35,207 bases of DNA from assembly GCA_019233695.1 (NCBI GenBank), contig JAFAME010000055.1:1-35207 (forward strand), given 5' to 3'. Numbering within the stretch: position 1 is the stretch's first letter; every line of letters begins with the position of its first letter. The position numbers and the translations under genes were made by a program. This document shows, in pieces, positions 1 through 8,543 of this stretch. The DNA comes from Methylobacteriaceae bacterium (GTDB lineage: Bacteria > Pseudomonadota > Alphaproteobacteria > Rhizobiales > Beijerinckiaceae). The notes under the pieces were generated by a model, which saw nothing but the letters and a program-made list of their open reading frames with translations, searched no databases and had not been told where the DNA came from.

Positions 1-1
1 T

Positions 2-715
2 TCGGCAACGCGGCTCGATGCGGATTACGCGCAAATGTATCCGGAAGTGCGCACCGGACGCTATGTGCTCATCGCCGTCACGGACACAGGGGCGGGCATG
101 ACCGCCGAGGTCCGCCAGCGCGCGTTCGAGCCCTTCTTCACCACTAAGCCGGCCGGTGCTGGTTCAGGGCTCGGGCTCAGCATGGTCTATGGGTTCGTCA
201 AGCAGTCCGGCGGCAACGTGCAGCTCTACAGCGAGCACGGACGGGGCACGAGCGTGCGCATTTTTTTGCCGTTGGCCGAAACCGAACGCCAGCCAAAGGA
301 GCCGATGGCGCTAGATGGCGATGCCAGAACCCTGCAAGGCGGCTCCCAATGCATCCTCGTGGTCGAAGATGACGCGCGCGTGCGCAGGGTGGCCGTTGCG
401 CGCCTGAGGAGCCTTGGCTACCAGGTGATCGAGGCCGACAATGGCGCGGCAGCGCTTGACACCTTGGCGAAACACCCCGAGATCGCGATGATATTCACCG
501 ATGTCGTGATGCCTGGGGGGATGAGCGGCGATGAACTGGCCGAGGCCGCGATTGCCGCAAGGCCGGGCCTCAAGATCTTGTTCACCTCCGGATATGCCGA
601 GCCTGTCATTGCGAGCCATGGTCTGGGCGCCGGCGCCTGGCTGAAGAAGCCCTACACGGCCGCCGACCTCGCCCAAAAGGTCCACGAGATCCTCGACGCC
701 TCGACAACGGCCTGA
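2..715 (+). CDS. Hybrid histidine kinase, 3' part (HATPase + receiver domain), 5' end outside window
   Basis: The reading frame is open from base 2, so the gene starts upstream of the window. The visible part begins inside the histidine-kinase ATPase domain: G1 box DTGAGM, F box FEPFFTTK and G2 box GSGLGLSMV. A receiver domain follows (VVEDDARVRR; phospho-acceptor Asp in FTDVVMPGG at about base 500; conserved Lys in LKKPY). The order HATPase then C-terminal receiver is that of hybrid sensor kinases of the PAS/blue-light type common in rhizobia. The protein would autophosphorylate on a His outside the window and pass phosphate to its own receiver. There is no DNA-binding output domain, so the effector lies elsewhere. 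An internal ATG at 35 exists but would start in the middle of the ATPase fold. The signal sensed is unknown. Confidence 0.9.
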   Translation, partial: SATRLDADYAQMYPEVRTGRYVLIAVTDTGAGMTAEVRQRAFEPFFTTKPAGAGSGLGLSMVYGFVKQSGGNVQLYSEHGRGTSVRIFLPLAETERQPKEPMALDGDARTLQGGSQCILVVEDDARVRRVAVARLRSLGYQVIEADNGAAALDTLAKHPEIAMIFTDVVMPGGMSGDELAEAAIAARPGLKILFTSGYAEPVIASHGLGAGAWLKKPYTAADLAQKVHEILDASTTA

Positions 716-735
716 TCGGCGATCCGTCGGGAATA

Positions 736-764
736 GCCGGCTCGCGACTTGGCCGCGAGCCGGC
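736..764 (+). terminator. Strong hairpin after kinase gene
   Basis: A perfect 11-bp inverted repeat (736-746 with 754-764, 7-nt loop), almost all G/C, lies 20 nt after the kinase stop. No T-run follows, so it may act as a Rho-linked or 3'-end stabilising hairpin rather than a classical intrinsic terminator. It sits between convergent genes and could serve both strands. Confidence 0.55.
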
Positions 765-931
765 CGCGCTCGGATGGCACCACGGCCAGGCGCTTCCTCC
801 CCCGAACGCCGCCCCCAAGCTCGCATGAAACGCAACCGGGGAAATTGATCCTGATCAACTTGCAGCGCCGCCGCGTTGCCCATTGCCGGAAGCCAAAGAA
901 CACGCACATCTTGGACCCGGCGTGGGCATTG

Positions 932-3295
932 TCAGCCCCTCCACCGCCAGTTTGCGATCTCCGGCATGTCGGTGCCATGCTCGCTGACATAGAGCTTGTG
1001 CCGTTCCATCGTGCGCCAATATCGCCCCATTGCATCCGGCAGGTAAGGCGCAAGGCGCGGAGTGCGCCGGACGGCGTCAAGTGCGAGCTGATAGCGGTCG
1101 AGGTGATTGAGCACGACCATGTCGAAGGGCGTCGTCGTGGTACCCTCTTCGTTGTAGCCGCGAACATGGAAGTTGCCATGGTTGTGGCGGCTGTAGGTGA
1201 GCCGGTGGATGAGCGAGGGATAGCCGTGGAAGGCAAATATGACGGGCCTGTCCTTGGTGAAGATTTCGTCGAATTCCCAGTCGTCGAGACCGTGGGGATG
1301 AGCGCCGCGCGGCTGCAGGACCATCAGATCGACGACGTTGACGACCCGGATGCGGATGTCTGCGATTGTGTCGCGTAACAATGTGACGGCGGCGAGCGTT
1401 TCGAGGGTCGGCACATCGCCGGCGCAGGCCATCACTACGTCGGGATCACCGGTATCGTTGCTGGCCCATTGCCAGATCCCCGCGCCGGCTGTGCAATGTC
1501 TCACTGCCGATTCGATGTCCAGCCACTGCCATTCTGGCTGCTTGCCGGCGACAATAAGATTGACGTAGTTCCTACTCCTCAAGCAATGATCGGCGACCGA
1601 AAGAAGGCAGTTCGCGTCGGGTGGCAAGTATATGCGTACAACGTCCGATTTCTTGTTGGCGACATGATCTATGAAGCCAGGATCCTGATGCGAAAAGCCG
1701 TTGTGGTCCTGCCGCCAGACATGCGACGTGAGCAGGTAATTCAGAGATGCAATCGGCTTGCGCCAGGGAATCTGCCGAATGGTTTTCAACCACTTGGCAT
1801 GCTGGTTGAACATCGAATCGACAATATGGATGAAGGCTTCGTAGCAGGAAAAAAGACCATGGCGACCGGTCAGAAGGTAGCCTTCGAGCCAGCCCTGGCA
1901 CATGTGCTCGCTGAGAACTTCCATCACGCGGCCCTCGGCGCTGAGGTTGGTGTCCACGTCCACCGTTTCCGCCATCCATTCCTTGCCCGTGACCTCATAG
2001 ATCGCGTCGAGCCGATTCGAGGCTGTTTCATCCGGTCCGAAAATCCGGAAGTTCTTCGCTGAAAGGTTCCGTTTCATGACATCGCGCAGGAACCTGCCAA
2101 GCACCCGAGTGGACTCGGTTTCGATGCCGCCCGGAGCGGGGATGGCAACGGCATAGTCACGGAAATTCGGCATCGACAAAGCTTGCAGAAGCTCCCCGCC
2201 GTTGGCGTGTGGATTGGCGCTCATGCGCCGATGGCCGGTCGGCGCCAGGGCGGCAAATTCCTCACGGAATTTCCCATTCTCGTCGAACAATTCCTCCGGC
2301 CGATAGCTCCTCAGCCAGTCTTCGAGCTGTTTGACGTGCTCGGGGGCCTTGAAATCGGCAATGGGGACCTGGTGCGCCCTCCAGGTTCCCTCGACGGGCA
2401 GCCCGTCGACGAATTTCGGGCCCGTCCAGCCCTTGGGGGTTCGAAGCACGATCATGGGCCAGCTAGGGCGCGATGACCCCTTGTGATCTCCTCCGTCGCG
2501 TGCGGCCCCCTGGATTTTGCGAACCCTGGCAAAGGCGGCATCGAGTGACGCGGCGAAGAGCTGGTGCATCTGTGGCGGATCGCTGCCCTCGACGAACAGC
2601 GGCTCATAACCATAGCCGACAAACAGGCTTCGCAATTCCTCCGCGGTGATGCGCGCCAGGACTGTCGGGTTGGCGATCTTGAAGCCGTTGAGGTGAAGGA
2701 TGGGGAGAACCGCCCCGTCGCGCGCCGGATTGAGGAACTTGTTCGAATGCCAGCTTGCCGCCAGCGCTCCGGTCTCCGCTTCGCCGTCACCGACAACGCA
2801 GGCGACGATGAGGTCCGGATTGTCGAAAGCGGCTCCGTAGGCGTGCAGGAGCGAATAGCCGAGTTCGCCGCCCTCGTGGATCGAGCCCGGCGTCTCCGGC
2901 GCAACGTGGCTCGGGATGCCGTAGGGCCAGGAAAATTGACGGAACAGGCGCTGCAGTCCGTTGCGGTTCTGCTCGATGGCCGGATAGGCCTCGGTGTAAG
3001 AACCTTCAAGATAGCTGTGTGCGACGAGGCCCGGCCCCCCGTGGCCAGGCCCGATGACATAGATCATGTTCAAGTCGTTTTGCGTGATCAGCCGATTGAG
3101 ATGGACATAGATGAAATTCAGGCCACTTGTGGTGCCCCAGTGCCCGAGCAACCGGGGTTTGATATGCTCGCGAGTGAGCGGCTCCTCCAGGAGAGGATTG
3201 TCGCGCAGATAGATCTGGCCGACCGAAAGGTAGTTGGCCGCACGCCAATAGGCGTTGAGTCCTTCGACAACCTCGGGAGACAAGACGTCCGGCAT
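932..3295 (-). CDS. xfp: D-xylulose 5-phosphate/D-fructose 6-phosphate phosphoketolase
   Basis: Thiamine-diphosphate enzyme of the XFP family. It cleaves xylulose 5-phosphate (and often fructose 6-phosphate) with inorganic phosphate to acetyl phosphate and glyceraldehyde 3-phosphate (or erythrose 4-phosphate). Seen: family opening [19 protein letters not shown], the ThDP/Mg signature GDGEAETG followed by [11 protein letters not shown], and [13 protein letters not shown] in the second half. The 787-residue length matches the family (about 790). ATG at 3295 is preferred because AGAGAGG lies 5 nt upstream; an in-frame ATG at 3313 would add six residues without a good ribosome site. It stands alone: no acetate kinase or phosphotransacetylase lies beside it here, although these often neighbour xfp. 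It likely feeds pentose carbon to acetyl-CoA in the cytosol. Confidence 0.95.
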   Translation of the reverse strand: MPDVLSPEVVEGLNAYWRAANYLSVGQIYLRDNPLLEEPLTREHIKPRLLGHWGTTSGLNFIYVHLNRLITQNDLNMIYVIGPGHGGPGLVAHSYLEGSYTEAYPAIEQNRNGLQRLFRQFSWPYGIPSHVAPETPGSIHEGGELGYSLLHAYGAAFDNPDLIVACVVGDGEAETGALAASWHSNKFLNPARDGAVLPILHLNGFKIANPTVLARITAEELRSLFVGYGYEPLFVEGSDPPQMHQLFAASLDAAFARVRKIQGAARDGGDHKGSSRPSWPMIVLRTPKGWTGPKFVDGLPVEGTWRAHQVPIADFKAPEHVKQLEDWLRSYRPEELFDENGKFREEFAALAPTGHRRMSANPHANGGELLQALSMPNFRDYAVAIPAPGGIETESTRVLGRFLRDVMKRNLSAKNFRIFGPDETASNRLDAIYEVTGKEWMAETVDVDTNLSAEGRVMEVLSEHMCQGWLEGYLLTGRHGLFSCYEAFIHIVDSMFNQHAKWLKTIRQIPWRKPIASLNYLLTSHVWRQDHNGFSHQDPGFIDHVANKKSDVVRIYLPPDANCLLSVADHCLRSRNYVNLIVAGKQPEWQWLDIESAVRHCTAGAGIWQWASNDTGDPDVVMACAGDVPTLETLAAVTLLRDTIADIRIRVVNVVDLMVLQPRGAHPHGLDDWEFDEIFTKDRPVIFAFHGYPSLIHRLTYSRHNHGNFHVRGYNEEGTTTTPFDMVVLNHLDRYQLALDAVRRTPRLAPYLPDAMGRYWRTMERHKLYVSEHGTDMPEIANWRWRG

Positions 3296-3502
3296 GGAAC
3301 CTCTCTTACGCATTCGGCGACACGGTATCGAATAGGTAGAATCGCGACGACCGAGGAGGCGCGGCGCGCATCATCGGCTGTGGCCGCGTCGTGACGGCCT
3401 CGCCCTCTGACAGATGAACCTCAGTTGCGCGGTGGCATTGCGGCCTTTCGGGCCGCCCTCGGTCGCTAAGGTCAAGGGTTCGGAGCGGATGCGAATGCAT
3501 GT

Positions 3503-3811
3503 TCAGGCGAGAGATGGATCCGATCTTCGAGTGATGCGGGACCGGCCGGAACAGAGTTCGGTGAGGTGACCGCATTTGCTTCCGCCGGCATGCTTGCTGA
3601 CACCGGTCGCTCCGGCGCGACAAGCCGATCCCATAGCTGTCGGATGCTGCGGCGGGGTTATCTCATGTATGTAGATGTGGCCGGCGCCGTCTGAGGCAAA
3701 CAGCGATGCTTTCGGATCGGCGTCGACTTCCGCGACGCCCATTCCGACATGCTCGTAGGCTGCCGCAAAGCGTTGCCTTTCTTCGTCCGGCACGCCGCTG
3801 ATCTCACGCAC
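3503..3811 (-). pseudogene. PAS-domain sensor remnant
   Basis: The first 40 residues of this frame (GTG at 3811) contain DEERQRFAAAYEHVGMG followed by VAEVDAD, the typical opening of a PAS domain in rhizobial PAS/GGDEF or PAS-kinase proteins (R-x-R-F-x-x-x-[YF]-E-x-[AV]-x-x-G-[MI]-[AG]). After about residue 33 the similarity fades, with a weak HEIT-P echo of the usual DITHPDD segment, suggesting an internal deletion. The frame ends after 102 residues with no output domain, and an in-frame stop lies two codons upstream of the GTG. I read it as the decayed 5' portion of a sensor gene. A genuine small orphan protein is less likely because the tail is low-complexity and unlike PAS. Confidence 0.5.
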
Positions 3812-3849
3812 ATCGCCTCAAATCGAACTGATAGCACCAAGTCGGGGAG

Positions 3850-4480
3850 GTGCTGCAAGCTTATTCAAGCTCATTTGAAACAACCCGCCCCGCGGTCGAT
3901 GGCGGCGGCAAGGTCCTAGCGAAGGACGCGCCTCGCTGCCAGGAGCCGCGGCCGAACAGCGTTAAACGTGTAGGCATGTCGAAAGTTCCGGACTCCAGCC
4001 GCGCAAGCCCGTACCGGAGAAGCGGATTGATCATACTGCCCGATGCCGGAGAAGACCCTTCATCTTAAGACCGTCGCGCATATTGAGGCCGAGCCTCGTC
4101 AAGTTGGCGAGGTTTACCCTGATCAGTGTCTCTCACGGTCTCGTAGTCCCCAATGGCGCGCTCGTCGGCGCCCCCGTCGCCTGCGGGGCGGGTCACTTTC
4201 CGCCGACACCGGCTCCTCAGCCTGAGACCGTACTTTCAGCGGCCCAGGTTCGACAGTCGGCATCGCCGGCCGCCGAGGGCGCGCCTTGTTGATCCATGCA
4301 GCGATTGTCTCAAACATCCCTCAAAAAAGACTCGCTTTGTGACATAGTCACGGCGGCAGCTCGTAACCGAAAGTAGTATAGCCATGGACCTCGGGAGCGC
4401 TGGTCGGCCTTCCGTTCGTCGCGGCGCCGATCGGCTGGATCCGGCGCTCCCGATACGACCCCGCCAAGCTAAGGTCATCC
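3850..4480. other. Stretch without a supportable gene
   Basis: Only short overlapping open frames with high Arg/Pro/Ser content are present on both strands, and none has a ribosome site together with a recognisable domain. A minus-strand frame at 4123-4317 ends in an Arg-rich tail and has no recognisable similarity. No repeat, tRNA or transposase fragment was recognised. This looks like decayed accessory DNA. Confidence 0.4.
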
Positions 4481-4496
4481 AGGAGGATTGCTCCTA

Positions 4497-4715
4497 ATGT
4501 CATGGTCCCAGCTTGTGGCGAGCGCATGTCTTTTGATTTCGACGAGTCAGGCGGCGACTGGCGGAAACGGCGGAAATAATAATGTATTCAACCCGCAACC
4601 ATCTCCCGTGAATACTAACAGAAATTCATGTGAGATAATCCTCCGGACGCCGTCGCAATTTGAGCCCTTAATGGTCAAGCTATGCCACGCGGCAGCTTTG
4701 ACGAGAGATAAATAG
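4497..4715 (+). CDS. Candidate small secreted Gly/Asn-rich protein
   Basis: This 72-residue frame starts at ATG 4497 with a perfect AGGAGG at 4481-4486 (10 nt spacing). The N-terminus (MSWSQLVASACLLISTSQAA) resembles a short Sec signal peptide ending in an A-x-A-like site, although its n-region lacks a Lys/Arg. The next segment is rich in Gly and Asn (TGGNGGNNNVFNPQPSPVN). The ribosome site is itself part of a small inverted repeat (AGGAG 4481-4485 with CTCCT 4491-4495). I recognise no family. The good ribosome site and leader support a real gene; the base composition is more AT than the surroundings. Function unknown. Confidence 0.35.
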   Translation: MSWSQLVASACLLISTSQAATGGNGGNNNVFNPQPSPVNTNRNSCEIILRTPSQFEPLMVKLCHAAALTRDK

Positions 4716-4820
4716 ACACCTAGTTTCGTTCAAGTTGAGACCCAGTAGCCCGTCGGCTGCTGGTCTGGCCACCTCTGGCCCCCGCTAAGGCCGACTTGCG
4801 CCAGTTCGTGCTGGCGATTG

Positions 4821-4846
4821 ACCACACCGCGTCACGGCGGTGTGGT
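4821..4846. terminator. Hairpin between two convergent small genes
   Basis: A perfect 10-bp inverted repeat (4821-4830 with 4837-4846, 6-nt loop) lies 35 nt past the stop of the minus-strand secreted-protein gene and about 105 nt past the plus-strand small gene. Neither side carries a T-run. It probably marks the 3' end of the minus-strand transcript. Confidence 0.5.
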
Positions 4847-4880
4847 CTGTTGCTCAGCTGCTCTCCGCTGTCGTCGGGCC

Positions 4881-5159
4881 TCAGCCGCATTGACCGGGAT
4901 GCGTCCCACAAACGCCCGAGCCCGGCTTCGACGGGCCGCTGCCGCCACTGGGGTAGCTCGGTGCGAAATTGCCCGAGGAGCCCGGCAGTCCGGGGGTGAA
5001 GACGCCGGTTCCCTGGACGGCGCCGGTGTTGGGGCGGCTGCTGCCTGAAAAGTGTGTTGAGTTCAGGAACTTGGCGGAGGCAGAGGTCGAGGTGAGCGCG
5101 GCCGCTCCCACGATGGCGGCGGCGGCAATCACGGCAACGGTTTTCTTGAAGGTGTTCAC
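4881..5159 (-). CDS. Small secreted Gly/Ser/Pro-rich protein of unknown function
   Basis: A 92-residue product with a convincing Sec signal peptide: basic start (NTFKKT), hydrophobic core VAVIAAAAIVGAAALT and a likely signal-peptidase site after SASA. The mature part is rich in Gly, Ser and Pro (SGSSRPNTGAVQGTG, YPSGGSGPSKPGSG) and ends with two Cys in VCGTHPGQCG, which could form a disulfide. GTG at 5159 is chosen because AGGAG sits 6 nt upstream; the ATG at 5165 directly abuts that AGGAG and is less suitable. The gene stands alone between a hairpin at its 3' end and a leader packed with inverted repeats. Probably periplasmic or exported; no domain recognised. Confidence 0.65.
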   Translation of the reverse strand: MNTFKKTVAVIAAAAIVGAAALTSTSASAKFLNSTHFSGSSRPNTGAVQGTGVFTPGLPGSSGNFAPSYPSGGSGPSKPGSGVCGTHPGQCG

Positions 5160-5182
5160 GTGCATCTCCTGAGGGGTTTGCT

Positions 5183-5280
5183 CGTCGATCCGATGATCGA
5201 CGCTCAGGAGGGTAGGCCACTTCATAACGGAACCCTGTTTCGGCTGGAACAGGGTCCATTGACACGTGTCCCAGGACACG
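5183..5280 (-). promoter_or_regulatory. Leader/promoter region with clustered inverted repeats
   Basis: Upstream of the small secreted-protein gene (5159) lie four inverted repeats within about 100 bp: an 8-bp perfect stem with 4-nt loop (5183-5190/5195-5202), an 8-bp stem with 8-nt loop (5232-5239/5248-5255), a perfect 10-bp palindrome GACACGTGTC (5261-5270), and a 6-bp repeat (5265-5270/5275-5280) that overlaps it. The nearest hairpin is about 23 nt from the start codon and may lie in the 5' leader; the palindrome is a good operator candidate. No known riboswitch was recognised. Confidence 0.4.
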
Positions 5281-5320
5281 CGGTCAGGCCGATTTCTGAA
5301 TCCGAGTTCGCTCTGTCGGG

Positions 5321-5815
5321 CTAGGCGGTGATGCGGTGAGCCACCTTATCGCCGCCTGCCGAGCTGCGCCTGCGCTTGGATGGACTCGCTGCCGCTGAAC
5401 TCCTACCCGGCCGCTTCCGGACACGGGCTACTGGCGGCCGCTCCTCCATGATGGCAAGCGACATCGTAAGCACCTTGTCGAGCTTCGCCATGAATCGCCT
5501 GCTGGTTCTCTCGGTCATGCTCGCCTCGGATGTTGTGGCCTGACAACGCCACTCAGCGAGCGCAGGTTCCGAGGCCGTGCCGGATGGCGGCCTGCCCGCC
5601 ATCGGTCGTGCCGATGGCCTCCTCGCACCGGTCAAGCAGCGCATCGGCTTCGGCATCCGGAAGCGAGGCACCTTCGCGATGGTGCTGAAGGAAAGAACCT
5701 CGCGCCCGCGCGAGGTTTCGAACTTGCGGCCGTGAACTTTTTCCTCTTTGGCCTTCTTCCTCTGCTTCGCCAAGACGGCGGCTGGCGTGACGCCCTGACG
5801 CGCCAATAAATTCAA
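5321..5815 (-). CDS. Unrecognised Arg/Lys-rich reading frame, possibly a remnant
   Basis: The frame reads about 164 codons from a TTG at 5815, and the same frame is open for roughly 50 more codons upstream (to about 5970) with no ATG or GTG, so a start cannot be assigned. The upstream part has a normal protein look (EWRIALEWLPFIGSIKQD), as does the segment from NLLARQGVTPAAVLAKQRKK. A later part (MTERTSRRFMAKLDKVLTMS) could be a separate short frame with its own ATG. The end is Arg/Ser-rich. Lack of a start and absence of any domain suggest the remains of a gene lost from this spot, upstream of the LysR gene on the opposite strand. No function is proposed. Confidence 0.25.
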   Translation of the reverse strand: MNLLARQGVTPAAVLAKQRKKAKEEKVHGRKFETSRGREVLSFSTIAKVPRFRMPKPMRCLTGARRPSARPMAGRPPSGTASEPALAEWRCQATTSEASMTERTSRRFMAKLDKVLTMSLAIMEERPPVARVRKRPGRSSAAASPSKRRRSSAGGDKVAHRITA

Positions 5816-6061
5816 ATAGTTAGATGCCGAAGCTTTATTTGTGTCTTGTTTGATGGAGCCAATGAACGGTAGCCACTCCAGCGCGATGCGCCACTCCTGC
5901 GGTCGACCCTGCGAGGTGCAGCTTGAAACTGATCGGAGGAGCGCCGGGGCGGCGATCCCCCGACCAAGACCTGGTTCGCGTCACCGAGACGGCTGCGCCG
6001 GCCCGATGCTCCAATTGTGTTGTTGATGAGCAGGCTGAACATCGCTAGCTTGAACGTCCTC

Positions 6062-7012
6062 ATGGGTGAGAGTCTTCGCGAGATCCGGCTGTTCGTTGCG
6101 GCCTACGAGGAAGGCTCTTTCACCGCTGCCGCCCACCGGGAGAATGCCACTCAGTCGGGCGTGTCGCAGCACATGCACAAGCTCGAGGGGCGGTTTGGCG
6201 TACCGTTCTTCTCCCGCGAGACCGGAGTCATTCGGCCGACGCCGGCGGGCGACCTCTACTATCGCTATTGCATAGAGATCCTGCGCGTGCATGAAGTCGC
6301 CAGGAACGAGATGAAGAAGTTCAGGTCGGGCCTGAGCGGCGAGATCGTCGTCGGACTGATGCCCACGATGACGCGCTCGGTGGTGGGTCCCGCGCTGGCG
6401 ACATTCGTCGCCGAAAACCCGAACGCTCAAGTCCGCGTGGTGGACGGCTTCAGCGCAATGCTGACCGAGCACGTGCGGGCAGGCGAATACGCCTTCGCCG
6501 TGGTACCGGCGTTCCAGGGCGGCCCGGGCCTCAGCACAAGACTTTTCCATTCGACCCCCGAGGTGCTGGTGTCCAGGCGTTCCTCGCGGCTCAATCATAT
6601 GGCCCCGATCCGCCTCAGCGACCTAGATCCGCTCAATCTGCTGCTGCCGAGCCCACAGAACACCCGGCGGCGCACGCTCGAGACGTTTCTCGCTTCCAAC
6701 GGCGTCCGGGTGCGTCGGGTGCTCGAGATCGACTCGATGTTCGGGGCGCTCGATCTCGTCGCCAACACCGATTGGGTGAGCATCTTTCCCGCCATCATGA
6801 TGGCGCCCGATATTGATCGCGACCTGTTCACGATCAACATGATTGTCGAACCCCAATTGACCCTCGATCTCGTCCTCATCGAGCCGCTGCGCCAGCCCAT
6901 GGGGCCGATAGCGGAGACATTCCTGAGACTCCTGGAAGACGAGACCGCTCGCATCAGCGCCCGTTGGGCCAAAGTGCCTGCCACGACCCGAGTCCCCCGG
7001 GCAATCGCGTGA
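6062..7012 (+). CDS. LysR-family transcriptional regulator
   Basis: The N-terminal winged-helix domain (residues about 3-62) shows the LysR pattern: LREIRLFVAAYEEGSFTAAA, then SGVSQHMHKLE as recognition helix and RPTPAGDLYYRY. The rest (about 90-300) is the periplasmic-binding-like effector domain, beginning GEIVVGLMPTMTRSVVGPAL. The length of 316 residues is normal. ATG 6062 gives the usual distance to the helix-turn-helix; ATGs at 6017-6026 would add 12-15 residues and neither has a clear ribosome site. It is followed in the same direction by the M24 and ATP-grasp genes. A textbook ATC-N9-GAT palindrome begins 18 bp after its stop, so it probably controls those genes in response to their substrate. 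That the regulator lies co-directional rather than divergent is slightly unusual for LysR. Confidence 0.9.
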   Translation: MGESLREIRLFVAAYEEGSFTAAAHRENATQSGVSQHMHKLEGRFGVPFFSRETGVIRPTPAGDLYYRYCIEILRVHEVARNEMKKFRSGLSGEIVVGLMPTMTRSVVGPALATFVAENPNAQVRVVDGFSAMLTEHVRAGEYAFAVVPAFQGGPGLSTRLFHSTPEVLVSRRSSRLNHMAPIRLSDLDPLNLLLPSPQNTRRRTLETFLASNGVRVRRVLEIDSMFGALDLVANTDWVSIFPAIMMAPDIDRDLFTINMIVEPQLTLDLVLIEPLRQPMGPIAETFLRLLEDETARISARWAKVPATTRVPRAIA

Positions 7013-7030
7013 TCCGCGCGACGAGCGCCC

Positions 7031-7049
7031 GCATCATGATTCATGATGC
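7031..7049 (+). promoter_or_regulatory. Putative LysR-type operator upstream of the M24 gene
   Basis: A perfect 19-bp palindrome with 9-bp arms and one central base (GCATCATGA-T-TCATGATGC). It contains ATC-N9-GAT and T-N11-A, the classical LysR-family box. It lies between the LysR stop (7012) and the M24 start (7154), about 105 bp from the latter, where a LysR recognition site is expected. An AT-rich tract (about 7056-7071) downstream could hold the -10 element. Confidence 0.6.
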
Positions 7050-7153
7050 AGGGCGATAGATAAATTCATTTCTGCACGCTGCCGAGGCGGCGGTACCTTG
7101 CTCCTGAGACCGCAGCCAGCGCGGCGATCCTGCTGACGGACTAGAGGAAACCG

Positions 7154-8422
7154 ATGGGAGCAAATTTCGGCATCGCCGGCATGGACTGGCAGCAGCGCGT
7201 CAACTGGGACCGTTTGCGCGAATATCGCATCGAGCGGGCCCGTGCGATGATGAAAAAGCACGGTCTCGGTGCGCTGCTCTGCATGTACGACGAGAATGTG
7301 CGCTACATCACTGGCACGCTCACTCCCGGCTGGAACCGGCTGAAGCCGGGACTTCGATACGCCATGCTCTGTGGCGACGGCCGCCCGATTCTGTTCGAGC
7401 AGGGCGACATTGGCTTTCAGATCGAGCGCCACAGCCCGTGGATTCCGAAGGAGAACGTGCGCCACTCGTTTGCGTGGATCAAGGGCGCCGCGGGGCCGGC
7501 CTCGACGCAGCAGGTGAACAAGTTCACCAAGGCCGTCATCCAGGCAATGAAGGACAACGGCGTGCACGGCCAGCGGCTCGGCGTCGACTTCGTCGACATC
7601 AACATGATCAACGTATTCAAGGAGAACAACATAAACTGGTCCGACGGGATGACGCCGATGATGGAGGCGCGCGCCGTCAAGAGCGAGGACGAGCAGGAAT
7701 GCTTCCGCATCGTCGGGGCCATCGGCGATGCCACGCACTGGGAGTGCATGAAGTTTCTGCGCCCGGGGATCACCGAGAACCAGGTAACCGCCCATCTGAT
7801 GGAATACCTCTACAGCATTCCCGGGATGGAAGACGTCGAGGACGTGATCGTTTCCTCCGGCCCCAACACCTGGCCCAACTGGCGCAATTTTTCCGACCGC
7901 ATCATCCAGCCGGGCGACATCGTCTTCATGGACCTCGCTGCGCTCACATGGAATGGCTATAAGTCCTGCTATTACCGCACGTATTGCGTTGGCAAGGAGC
8001 CGACGGCCGAGCAGAAGGAGACCTACGCGACGGCGCTGGGCTGGCTCTACGATTCAATTGGTGCGGTGAAGGTCGGCGCCACCACCCGTGACATCGCCTT
8101 GAAGTGGCCGTCGGCGAAGGAGACCTGGGGCTACGAGGACGAGGACCAAGCCGCAGCCAACCTGTGGGGCCATGGACTGGGGCTCGCGCAGTACGACCCG
8201 CCGGTGATCTCGCGCATCTGGTCGCTCGATCATCCCATCGAGATCGAGGAGGGCATGACGTTTGCCCTCGAAACGCAGCACGGCAAAAGGTTCCGCTACG
8301 GCGTGCGCCTAGAGGAGATGCTGATCGTAAAAAAGGACGACATCGAGATCGTGTCGAACTTTCCGATCAAGCAGATCACCGTCGTCGACCCGCTGCCGGG
8401 CTATGGAGACCATGTCAAATAG
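7154..8422 (+). CDS. M24-family (creatinase/Xaa-Pro aminopeptidase fold) enzyme with altered metal site
   Basis: 422 residues: N-terminal creatinase-like domain (about 1-170) and C-terminal pita-bread M24 domain (about 180-400). In M24 metalloenzymes the metals are held by D, D, H, E, E. Here the first Asp (D260 in FMDLAAL), His (H340 in GHGLGL), Glu (E373 in FALETQHG) and Glu (E387 in VRLEEM) are kept. The second Asp, normally in G-Y-x-S-D-x-x-R-T, is Cys272 (GYKSCYYRTY). The protein may thus be a mononuclear or non-metal enzyme like creatinase, or a specialised lyase/hydrolase as seen in the DddP and DoeA branches. The true substrate is unknown. An AGAGG lies upstream of the ATG. It appears to form an operon with the next gene and to be under the LysR regulator. 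Confidence 0.85.
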   Translation: MGANFGIAGMDWQQRVNWDRLREYRIERARAMMKKHGLGALLCMYDENVRYITGTLTPGWNRLKPGLRYAMLCGDGRPILFEQGDIGFQIERHSPWIPKENVRHSFAWIKGAAGPASTQQVNKFTKAVIQAMKDNGVHGQRLGVDFVDINMINVFKENNINWSDGMTPMMEARAVKSEDEQECFRIVGAIGDATHWECMKFLRPGITENQVTAHLMEYLYSIPGMEDVEDVIVSSGPNTWPNWRNFSDRIIQPGDIVFMDLAALTWNGYKSCYYRTYCVGKEPTAEQKETYATALGWLYDSIGAVKVGATTRDIALKWPSAKETWGYEDEDQAAANLWGHGLGLAQYDPPVISRIWSLDHPIEIEEGMTFALETQHGKRFRYGVRLEEMLIVKKDDIEIVSNFPIKQITVVDPLPGYGDHVK

Positions 8423-8543
8423 CATAGGTCGCCGCCCCGCCGTCCGGCTCGATCGACCCGCGAGAGCGCGGCTTGGCAGATCCGGCTGGGCGCCGGCTCG
8501 GCCCGGGCGCGGCGAGTTCGCGTAGCCTTACGAGGCGCTGCCG

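Noticed and set aside
4123-4317. 64-codon Arg-rich minus-strand frame
   Set aside because: No ribosome site or recognised domain, and low-complexity basic tail; could be anything or nothing.
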